The translations under genes and the position numbers were made by a program. From JACKNG01 sp050184115 (GTDB lineage Bacteria > Pseudomonadota > Gammaproteobacteria > Ga0077536): DNA of 64,000 bases. The stretch covers positions 186,001 to 250,000 of the forward strand of contig JBFXAQ010000005.1 of NCBI GenBank assembly GCA_050184115.1, given 5' to 3'. Below are positions 38,067 through 44,282 of the stretch, piece by piece. Under the pieces are notes generated by a model. The model saw only the letters and a list, made by a program, of their open reading frames with translations. It made no database searches and had not been told where the DNA came from. How positions within the stretch are numbered: position 1 is the stretch's first letter; the number at the start of each line of letters is the position of its first letter.

Positions 38067-38807
38067 GTGAGCGTACCCATGCTCGAACTCGCCGGCGTCA
38101 CCAAGCGCTACGGCGCGCGCGCGGTGCTCGATGGCATCGACCTCGTGGTCGGCACCGGCGAGGCGCTCGGCCTGGTCGGCGTCAACGGCGCCGGCAAGAC
38201 CACCCTCATCCGCGGCCTGCTCGATCTGAACCGCATCGATGGCGGCCGCATCGTCATCGCCGGCCGCGGCCACACGGAGACGGGCGCACGTGCGGCGCTG
38301 AGCTACCTCGCCGAACGCTTCAACCCCCCGCGCTTCGCCACGGGCGCGGAATTCCTGCGTCACGCGCTGGCGCTGCACGGCGCGCGGTTCGATGCCGGCG
38401 CCGCCGCGGACGAGGCGGCGCGGCTCGATCTCGACCCCGCCGCACTGTGCCGCCCGGTGCGCGAATATTCCAAGGGCATGGCGCAGAAACTCGGGCTCGT
38501 CGCCGCCATCCTGCCGCGCACACCGCTACTGGTACTCGACGAACCGATGAGCGGGCTCGACCCCAAGGCCCGCGCGCTGGTCAAGCGCCGCCTCGGCGAA
38601 CTGCACGCCGCCGGCGCCACGCTCTTCTTCAGCACCCACCTGCTGGCCGATGTCGAAGCCCTGTGCGAGCGCATCGCCCTCCTGCACGGCGGGCGCATCG
38701 TGTTCTCCGGGCCGCCCGGCGAGCTGCTCGCGCGTCACGGCTGCGCCACCCTCGAAGCGGCCTTTCTCGCTGCGATCGACGCGCCGGTGTCGGCGACGAC
38801 CGCGTAA
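38067..38807 (+). CDS. ABC transporter ATP-binding protein
   Basis: The 246-residue ATPase has Walker A GVNGAGKTTLIRG near residue 45, a Q-loop region, the signature EYSKGMAQKLGLVAAI, Walker B LLVLDEPMSGLDP and the H-loop FFSTHLLADVE. The chosen start is GTG at 38067 with GGAG eight bases ahead; an ATG 12 bases on is possible. It is presumably the partner of the ABC-2 permease at 34128. Its position between the prepilin and a PAS/GGDEF-like protein ties it to the pilus region. Confidence 0.85.
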   Translation: MSVPMLELAGVTKRYGARAVLDGIDLVVGTGEALGLVGVNGAGKTTLIRGLLDLNRIDGGRIVIAGRGHTETGARAALSYLAERFNPPRFATGAEFLRHALALHGARFDAGAAADEAARLDLDPAALCRPVREYSKGMAQKLGLVAAILPRTPLLVLDEPMSGLDPKARALVKRRLGELHAAGATLFFSTHLLADVEALCERIALLHGGRIVFSGPPGELLARHGCATLEAAFLAAIDAPVSATTA

Positions 38808-38862
38808 AGATCCCGGCGAACGGGCCGCTAGCCGAGCGGTACCCCTCTCGCAGGCCCCGTCG

Positions 38863-39636
38863 ATGGTCGAACTGCATCCCGAACAGGCACGCGCCGTGCT
38901 CGCCGATCTCGCCATCGGTGTCGTCGTTCTCGACCAGCGTGAGTGCGTGATGTGGGCCAATGCGCATGCCGAGCGCCTGCTCGGCGCACCGGTCAGCGCG
39001 CTGATCGGTGAAAACGCGCGCGTGCTGGCGCTGCCCTACGCGCCGCCCGCAGCGGCGGCCGGCGAGCAGCCGACGGTGCGGGTGCGGGGCGCGCTGGTCG
39101 GTTTCACCCAGCGCTATCGCCATGCCGCCGGTGACGGCGCGCTGGTCATGCTCTACGAGCGCGGTCATGCCCTGGTTGGCTTCCTCAACGCGCTCGCGAG
39201 CGGCGTGGCGGGTGGCATCTCCTCGATCGGCGTGCTCAATCGTGCTGCCATCAAGGGTCGCCTCGAAGGTGAGATCTCGCGCAGCCGTCGCTACTCGAAC
39301 CCCTTGTCCTGCATCACCGTCCATCTCGCCGGCAGCGACCTGCTGCGCGACATGGGCGAGCTCGCGCGCATGCTCAAGGAGCAGTTGCGCTGGGTCGACC
39401 TGCTCGGGCAGTGGCAGGACGACGTGCTGCTGGTGGTTCTGCCGGAGACGACCGACGAAGCAGCCGCACGTCTCACCGCCAAGCTCGGCACACTCGTCGC
39501 CGCGCCGCGCGGCGCGGAGCACACCCTGGCCATCGGTTACGCGACCTGGCGCCGCGGCGACAATGCCGAACGCATGATCCGGCGCGCGCTGACCAGCGCC
39601 CGCCAGGACCCGCTACGACGCCACCTCGCCGGCTGA
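38863..39636 (+). CDS. PAS protein with degenerate GGDEF domain
   Basis: The 257-residue protein has a PAS-like N-terminal domain (LADLAIGVVVLDQRECVMWA, then AERLLGAPVSALIG) followed by a GGDEF-fold domain recognisable from LNRAAIKGRLEGEISRSRRY and ITVHLAGSDLLRDMGE. The active-site loop, normally RYGGDEF, reads LGQWQDDVLLVVLP, so the GGDEF residues are gone and diguanylate cyclase activity is unlikely. It may be a c-di-GMP or GTP receptor or a scaffold. It overlaps the convergent OsmC gene by 24 bases. Confidence 0.72.
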   Translation: MVELHPEQARAVLADLAIGVVVLDQRECVMWANAHAERLLGAPVSALIGENARVLALPYAPPAAAAGEQPTVRVRGALVGFTQRYRHAAGDGALVMLYERGHALVGFLNALASGVAGGISSIGVLNRAAIKGRLEGEISRSRRYSNPLSCITVHLAGSDLLRDMGELARMLKEQLRWVDLLGQWQDDVLLVVLPETTDEAAARLTAKLGTLVAAPRGAEHTLAIGYATWRRGDNAERMIRRALTSARQDPLRRHLAG

Positions 39637-40050
39637 GGCCTCGACAATCTCGAAATCGTGCGTGATGGCGACGACGTCGCGCAGCATCAGCGTGGCTGAG
39701 CAGTACTTCTCCGCCGACAGCTTGACCGCGCGCTCGACCACCGCCGGTTTGAGGTCATGCCCGCTGACGACGAAATGAATGTGGATGCGGGTGAACACCT
39801 TGGGCTCCGTCGGTGCCCGCTCGGCCTCGAGTTCGACACGGCAATCGGTCACCGGCTGCCGGCCCTTGCGCAGGATCGAGACGACGTCGAAGGTGGTGCA
39901 GGCGCCGAGACCGGTCAGCACGAGTTCCATCGGTCGCGGCCCGAGGTTGCGGCCGCCGGCCTCGGGCGGCCCGTCGATGACAACGGCGTGGCCGCTACCG
40001 GTCTCGCCGACGAACATCGCCTCGTCGACCCAGCGTATGGTTGATTTCAT
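39613..40050 (-). CDS. OsmC family thiol peroxidase-like protein
   Basis: The 145-residue protein has the two conserved OsmC cysteines, in TGLGACTTFDVVSIL and in EKYCSATLML, and the beta-sheet start STIRWVDEAMFVGETGSGHAVVID. OsmC/YhfA proteins reduce organic peroxides or act on small thiols in the cytoplasm. It is closer in length and pattern to the YhfA branch, a gene often next to crp in gammaproteobacteria, which fits the divergent crp neighbour. Confidence 0.88.
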   Translation of the reverse strand: MKSTIRWVDEAMFVGETGSGHAVVIDGPPEAGGRNLGPRPMELVLTGLGACTTFDVVSILRKGRQPVTDCRVELEAERAPTEPKVFTRIHIHFVVSGHDLKPAVVERAVKLSAEKYCSATLMLRDVVAITHDFEIVEASAGEVAS

Positions 40051-40113
40051 GTGGCAGCTTGCTCGATTGGGAAAACCAGCCTGAAACCGTGCCTATTTCA
40101 CGACTTCGAACGG

Positions 40114-40149
40114 CTGACAAATTAGGATCTTATAGGAATCTTCTATAAA
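40114..40149 (+). promoter_or_regulatory. Promoter/operator region between osmC-like gene and crp
   Basis: This AT-rich patch in the 179-base divergent gap holds CTGACA (40114-40119) as a -35, TATAAA (40144-40149) as a possible -10 and a perfect inverted repeat TTATAG-N7-CTATAA (40130-40148). Further on, GTGAG at 40183 and CTCAC at 40205 form a wider inverted pair, too far apart to be a standard CRP box. Promoter assignment is tentative. Confidence 0.45.
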
Positions 40150-40229
40150 CTTTCGCGCGTTGCGCCATCGTTCACAACACTCGTGAGCGGCATGAGCGCA
40201 AGCACTCACCGCAACCGGGGGAATCCAGC

Positions 40230-40868
40230 ATGAGCGTCGTAAGGCCCGTTCCGCGCAACGACGAAGCGATCCAGAAGTTCCTCGAACACTGTCATCGGCG
40301 TCAGTTCGCGTCCAAGGCCACCATCATCCGCCAGGGCGATCCGTCGCATGACCTCTTTTATATCGTCAAGGGTTCGGTCACGGTGCTGCTCGAAGATGAC
40401 GAAGGCCGCGAACTCGTCCTTGCCTACCTGAATCCCGGCGACTTCTTCGGCGAAATCGGTCTGTTCAACGAACACGTCAACCGCAGTGCGTTGGTGCGCG
40501 CCAAGAATGCCTGCGAAGTGGCGACGATCAGCTACGAACGCCTGAAGGGCATGTCGAACCTGTTCCCTGACCTGCTCTTCGCCATCTCCGCGCAGCTCGC
40601 CAACCGCCTGCGCAAGATGAACCGCAAGATCGGCGACCTCGCCTTCATGGACGTGTCCGGTCGCGTCGCCCGCGCGCTGCTCGATCTATGCAAGGAACCG
40701 GATGCCATGACCCACCCGGACGGCATGCAGATCCGCGTCACCCGCCAGGAACTCGGCCGCATCGTCGGCTGCTCGCGCGAGATGGTCGGTCGTGTGCTGA
40801 AGTCGCTCGAAGAGCAGCACCTCATCAGCGTCAGCGGCAAGACCATCGTCGTCTTCGGCGTACGCTGA
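40230..40868 (+). CDS. crp: CRP/Vfr-type transcriptional regulator
   Basis: The 212-residue protein aligns without gaps to E. coli CRP over most of its length: the cAMP pocket GDFFGEIGLFNEHVNRSALV (Glu, Arg and Ser contacts present), the hinge GDLAFMDVSGRVAR and the HTH VTRQELGRIVGCSREMVGRV. One change stands out. The Thr-Ser pair that contacts the adenine of cAMP in E. coli CRP (127-128) is Met-Asn (RKMNRK). Ligand response may therefore differ. It probably controls carbon and surface functions; the nearby cyclase could supply cAMP. Confidence 0.92.
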   Translation: MSVVRPVPRNDEAIQKFLEHCHRRQFASKATIIRQGDPSHDLFYIVKGSVTVLLEDDEGRELVLAYLNPGDFFGEIGLFNEHVNRSALVRAKNACEVATISYERLKGMSNLFPDLLFAISAQLANRLRKMNRKIGDLAFMDVSGRVARALLDLCKEPDAMTHPDGMQIRVTRQELGRIVGCSREMVGRVLKSLEEQHLISVSGKTIVVFGVR

Positions 40869-40902
40869 TCAAGCCGGCCAGCCACTCTCACCCGTCCGCG
40901 TC

Positions 40903-41403
40903 TCAACCGGCAGGCTTGCCCTGCCGGATGCCGATGGTGCGTCCCAGCCATGTCGGCCGGGGCAGGCTGCTCGCGGCTTCCAGCATGGTGCGGTAACGCG
41001 CCGCCATGTCGTCGGCGAACGGGCAACTGCGCCGCGCCGCGGTATCGAAGCTGATCGACAACGTCTCCTGCGTCGCCAGCAGTTCGTCGTCGCGCCACAG
41101 CTCCTGGTAGATGTGCACGCGCTTGCCGTCGAAATCGACGATGCGCGTCTCCACCCGCAGCAACTGGTCGCGGTGCGCCTCGCGCTGGTAGGTGATGTGC
41201 GCTTCGAGCGCTACGGTCGAGCGCTGCTCGCGCGCGATGTAGTCGAGCGTGATACCGATGACGTCCTTGAAGGCATCGATGCCGAGGTCGAACGCGGCCA
41301 CGTACCAGGCCACGTTCATGTGATCGTTGTAGTCCAGCCACTCGGGCTTGACGGTGACTTCGAGGCGCACGATGCCGTCGGCAGGGAGCGGGGCGAGGGT
41401 CAT
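40903..41403 (-). CDS. Hotdog-fold acyl-CoA thioesterase
   Basis: The 166-residue protein has the 4HBT/YbgC pattern: VKPEWLDYNDHMNVAWYVAA (the D-x-N-x-H-x-N/M-N active-site segment), a hotdog helix DLGIDAFKDVIG, then VALEAHITYQREAHRDQLLR. Such enzymes hydrolyse acyl-CoA; some act on carnitine-betainyl-CoA or dehydrocarnitine precursors. The ATG at 41403 is chosen, and an in-frame ATG at 41418 is possible. No strong ribosome-binding site helps decide. Confidence 0.8.
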   Translation of the reverse strand: MTLAPLPADGIVRLEVTVKPEWLDYNDHMNVAWYVAAFDLGIDAFKDVIGITLDYIAREQRSTVALEAHITYQREAHRDQLLRVETRIVDFDGKRVHIYQELWRDDELLATQETLSISFDTAARRSCPFADDMAARYRTMLEAASSLPRPTWLGRTIGIRQGKPAG

Positions 41404-41502
41404 GAAAATGCAGGCCATCTGACGCGAAAGCTCGGCATTGTAGGGGAGCCGGGCAGCACCCTGAACCCGCCCGGCCCGAGCGCGGCGACCCGGCCACTCG
41501 CC

Positions 41503-41531
41503 TTGACACCCCGCCGCCGAGCCACCATGAT
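41503..41531 (+). promoter_or_regulatory. Sigma-70 promoter of tRNA-Met
   Basis: A consensus -35 TTGACA (41503-41508), a 17-base spacer and CATGAT (41526-41531) lie 62 bases upstream of the mature tRNA, giving a leader of about 55 bases. Confidence 0.65.
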
Positions 41532-41592
41532 CGCGCGTCCTGCCGGCGCCCTCGCGGCAATCGCCCGCAGCGCCGGCCACGCATTCCGCTCC

Positions 41593-41669
41593 GGCTATGT
41601 AGCTCAGTTGGTTAGAGCGCGGCACTCATAATGCTGAGGTCGGTGGTTCGAGCCCACCCATAGCCACCA
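41593..41669 (+). tRNA. tRNA-Met (CAT), elongator type
   Basis: A complete cloverleaf of 77 bases including the encoded CCA. The acceptor stem is GGCTATG/CATAGCC, the D arm AGCTCAGTTGGTTAGAGC, the anticodon stem CGGCA/TGCTG around loop CTCATAA, and the T arm has GGTTCGAGCC. Close similarity to E. coli elongator tRNA-Met, rather than tRNA-Ile2, supports the identity. Its 3' half is repeated at 43617, marking it as the integration site of the hipBA cassette. Confidence 0.96.
41632..41669 (+). repeat. attL-like repeat: 3' half of tRNA-Met
   Basis: 38 bases from the anticodon stem (TGCTGAGG) through the CCA end, identical to 43617-43654. This copy belongs to the intact tRNA gene. Confidence 0.85.
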
Positions 41670-41758
41670 ATACTCCAGGTATGTGCCATCGTGCTGGCTG
41701 TGGCGCCGAATCGTGAGTTTGGAGTGTAGAGGCGCTGTCGCCCTCTGCGTTGCCGTTC

Positions 41759-43045
41759 TTATTGTTCTTCGTGTGAAAAGCCATCGTAGAGAAAGGCCGG
41801 GCTGATCTTCTCGCAGTCGGTTTCGGTCACACCGCAGGCGCGGGCTGTCGCATACCAGCGAGCTTGAACGCATTCCTGCATCGCGGCGAGTACCGCGGAT
41901 GCTTCCGCAGGCTTCAGCAAGAATCGCGGGGCCTGCGAGAGCAAGTTCCTGGCGTTGGCAAAACGCCCATCATCACCGCATGCCATCGCCAGGTCCCGAT
42001 GCGCGATGCTGACTGGCGTGGCGGGCGTCAGGTCATAAGCGGGAGACAGCCGCCAGGCCGTCTCCTTCGCGATGACGGCGTGGTTGCGGGGATGGTCATC
42101 GGTGTTCGAGATCATGGCGTTGAAGCACATCCGCCGGAACAGTTCCTGTGCGTCATGCTTCGCCGCTGCCGAGACGCGTCGCAGTTCCTCGGCGAGCAAG
42201 GGATAGGACCAGCGCTCACGACTGCTCAGCGTGTCCTCACATTGGAGCAGAGTCAGGCCGCTGATCATCCGGGCACGCGTGTAGCCGGCATCGGTCTTCT
42301 CGCGGTCGAAGCGGCGGACCAGCAGGACATCGCGACCAGCCACGTCGACGACCTGGCTCAGGGCCGTGGAGAGGCCGCACTCCCGGCCAAGTGCGAGCAT
42401 CGCATGCTCCACGCGCGCAAAGTTCCAACGGTCCTCTGGATGATTGAACTTGGCGAGCCAGAGCGCGTCATCGTGTTCGATTACCGTTTTCGGGCGCGCT
42501 CCTCCCATCGATGTACCCACGAGCAGCAACGCGTCGATTTGGTCTGCTGATGCACTTTGCGGGATTGCTTCCTCATTGATGATTGCATCAGCGAGTTCCT
42601 GCAACCTCTCGAGCTGAAGGGTCTTGTTGAAGTCGCGGCGCGGGGCCGGTGGTTGCTGCCCGAGCCCGAACGCGAGTGCGCCCGCGCGGTCATCGGGTGC
42701 ATGGAGTAGGTAGTCGATTTCGCTGAGCGCGGTGGTGCGGGCGTGGCGATCGATCACGCGGCGGCCCCAGTAATCCGGGCTGGCATCGCGCAGGGCGCCG
42801 AAGACGCCCTTCATGCGGGCCGTGGTGTAAGTGCGTGGCAAGAGAGTGAGTTCGACGGGATCGAGCGGCACGCTATCGGGACGGGCGAGGTAACTGCGGC
42901 CGTAGCGGAAGCGCCCAACAGCGCCCCCAGCATGGTCGATTTCGAGGCGAAAGCGCCCGGCAGTCACGAGCTCCGCTTGTCCGGGCAGGGCGATATAGAC
43001 GAAGCATTCGGTCTGGCCGGGCTTAGAAGTCATCGTCCAGCTCAT
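41759..43045 (-). CDS. hipA: HipA-family serine/threonine kinase toxin
   Basis: HipA toxins phosphorylate glutamyl-tRNA synthetase or related targets and induce dormancy. The 428-residue protein has the N-subdomain ending LLLVGTSMGGARPKTVIEHD (nucleotide loop with Lys), then ALWLAKFNHPEDRWNFARVE, the catalytic ISNTDDHPRNHAV and metal-binding LSPAYDLTPA, all HipA hallmarks. It overlaps hipB by 23 bases (ATG at 43045; another at 43033). The catalytic residues look intact, so it is probably active. It is encoded inside the tRNA-flanked cassette. Confidence 0.92.
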   Translation of the reverse strand: MSWTMTSKPGQTECFVYIALPGQAELVTAGRFRLEIDHAGGAVGRFRYGRSYLARPDSVPLDPVELTLLPRTYTTARMKGVFGALRDASPDYWGRRVIDRHARTTALSEIDYLLHAPDDRAGALAFGLGQQPPAPRRDFNKTLQLERLQELADAIINEEAIPQSASADQIDALLLVGTSMGGARPKTVIEHDDALWLAKFNHPEDRWNFARVEHAMLALGRECGLSTALSQVVDVAGRDVLLVRRFDREKTDAGYTRARMISGLTLLQCEDTLSSRERWSYPLLAEELRRVSAAAKHDAQELFRRMCFNAMISNTDDHPRNHAVIAKETAWRLSPAYDLTPATPVSIAHRDLAMACGDDGRFANARNLLSQAPRFLLKPAEASAVLAAMQECVQARWYATARACGVTETDCEKISPAFLYDGFSHEEQ

Positions 43046-43364
43046 CGCTCTGCCGGGCCCGAGCGCGCTCCTCGGTACGCGCGAGCGTGAGACCCTCTAC
43101 GTCCGCGAGGGGGTTCGCCAAGGCGGAAAATGGCTCTAATAGCCCGTAGGCCCAAAGCAGGGCGGTGTAGACCGCAATACCCGTCGAAGGCTTTCCTTTC
43201 TCCGCATCGGAAACAGCGCGCGGGCCGGTGCCGATCTTCTCGCCCGCTTCCTGGATGGTGAGATTGCGGCGCAACCGCGCGGTGCGCAGGTTCGCGCCGA
43301 GCGCCTTCAACGCCTTCTCGACCGGATAGGGTGGGGTGGATAGAAGAGGATTTCGGGCTGACAT
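43023..43364 (-). CDS. hipB: HipB-like Xre-family antitoxin/repressor
   Basis: The 113-residue protein contains an Xre helix-turn-helix (LGANLRTARLRRNLTIQEAG, then IGTGPRAVSDAEKGKPSTG) preceded by a short N-terminal arm and followed by an acidic tail (ELDDDF). It would neutralise HipA and repress the operon through the four GCTCTCAAGAGC-type operators just upstream. The first operator sits three bases before the ATG, overlapping the ribosome-binding site. Confidence 0.88.
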   Translation of the reverse strand: MSARNPLLSTPPYPVEKALKALGANLRTARLRRNLTIQEAGEKIGTGPRAVSDAEKGKPSTGIAVYTALLWAYGLLEPFSALANPLADVEGLTLARTEERARARQSDELDDDF

Positions 43365-43366
43365 CT

Positions 43367-43486
43367 GCTTTCAAGAGCCTCATACCGGCCTTTATCTGCT
43401 CTCAAGAGCATATTTCCTCGGTGCCCGATGTCAAGGCGGAAGCGCCCTCAAGAGCGTATTAACCCGCTTTAGTAGCTCTCAAGAGC
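43367..43486 (-). promoter_or_regulatory. hipBA promoter with four operators
   Basis: Four copies of the palindrome GCTCT-CA-AGAGC lie at 43367-43378 (GCTTTCAAGAGC), 43398-43409, 43444-43455 (GCCCTCAAGAGC) and 43475-43486. Start-to-start spacings are 31, 46 and 31 bases, so there are two equal pairs. A minus-strand promoter TTGACA (43434-43429), 16-base spacer and TATGCT (43412-43407) sits between the pairs, with its -10 inside operator 2. This is a typical autoregulatory toxin-antitoxin control region. Confidence 0.85.
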
Positions 43487-43616
43487 GGCATTTTCCAACG
43501 TTCGCAACCATGGGGCTTTCCATGCCCGACAACATTCTCGAACGCCTTCAGGTGGACTGAGAGCGGCGAACCATCGGCGAGCTTGTGCAGGAGCGCGCCG
43601 CGGCGGGACATGATTG

Positions 43617-43654
43617 TGCTGAGGTCGGTGGTTCGAGCCCACCCATAGCCACCA
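43617..43654 (+). repeat. attR-like repeat: displaced tRNA-Met 3' end
   Basis: 38 bases identical to 41632-41669, ending in the tRNA CCA, but without any upstream tRNA half: the preceding bases cannot form the anticodon stem. It marks the far border of the hipBA cassette. Confidence 0.85.
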
Positions 43655-43883
43655 TTCCCAACTCGTGATCTCGCAGGCAGCCACACGCGCCGGCGTCGCC
43701 TTTGTTGCAAGGACGTTCACCGGTCATTCGTGGCCAGTGGACGTGATGCGGCCTCCGACGCGATACATGTAGCATGCGAGTCGTCGATCCGATCGCGACC
43801 ACCAGCGATCACCCCGTCGGTTCGATTCAACATCCGCGACCCGCGGCCCATCGCTGGCGTACATCTTTCGGGGAGGTCCGAGT

Positions 43884-44282
43884 ATGCCCGTTACCGATCC
43901 ACGTCGTTACTGCGACAAGACCATCGCGTGGAGCGCGTTCTTCCTGCATCAACGCGCCGCCGAGCTGGCACCGCTGGTCACCGCCGAGGTGCTTGCGGAG
44001 CATCTCGCCGATCCGCGCGGGGCGCTGGGACCGCACAGCCATGCGTTGCGACAGATCCTCGACTTCATCCACAACCAGCCAACCGACGGCAAGAGCTTCG
44101 CTTATGCCGCCGTGCCGTACGCCGAGTACAAGCTCGGCGTGATGGGAGCGCGCGGTACGGCGCCCACCATCGTCGACGACGAGACGTGGGCGAGCGAACG
44201 TGAAGCTGTGCACGCGGTATTCCTGGAACGTCTGCGGCGGCTTGGCCTCTTGCCGGCCCTCGACCAGGAGGCCGAGTCATGA
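43884..44282 (+). CDS. dmfA1: N,N-dimethylformamidase small (alpha) subunit
   Basis: The 132-residue product has the size of the DMFase small subunit (132 residues in Alcaligenes/Paracoccus enzymes) and directly precedes the large subunit with an ATGA overlap. It is helical, with FLHQRAAELAPLVTAEVLAE and DGKSFAYAAVPYAEYKLG. The small subunit packs against the large one in the alpha2beta2 enzyme. GGGGAGG upstream of the ATG is a strong ribosome-binding site. The 229 bases before it hold no gene I can support; they separate the operon from the hipBA cassette border. Confidence 0.82.
   Translation: MPVTDPRRYCDKTIAWSAFFLHQRAAELAPLVTAEVLAEHLADPRGALGPHSHALRQILDFIHNQPTDGKSFAYAAVPYAEYKLGVMGARGTAPTIVDDETWASEREAVHAVFLERLRRLGLLPALDQEAES

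Larger units (their letters stand above)
41632..43654. mobile_element. Integrase-less hipBA mini-island inserted at tRNA-Met
   Basis: The segment between the tRNA 3' end and a second copy of the last 38 bases of that tRNA holds only hipA and hipB. The repeat is identical and includes CCA, which is how site-specific integrases leave att sites at tRNA genes. The unit length, repeat to repeat, is 1,985 bases. No integrase, relic or other cargo gene is visible, so it is a deletion remnant or an element mobilised in trans. Element status is inferred from the repeats. Confidence 0.75.

Noticed and set aside
40183..40209. GTGAG...CTCAC pair before crp as a CRP binding site
   Set aside because: The arms are 17 bases apart instead of six, and the half-sites are incomplete, so it is not a standard CRP box.
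43611..43654. A second tRNA gene at the right border of the hipBA cassette
   Set aside because: Only the 3' half matches. The upstream bases cannot form the anticodon stem, D arm or acceptor stem, so it is an att-type fragment.
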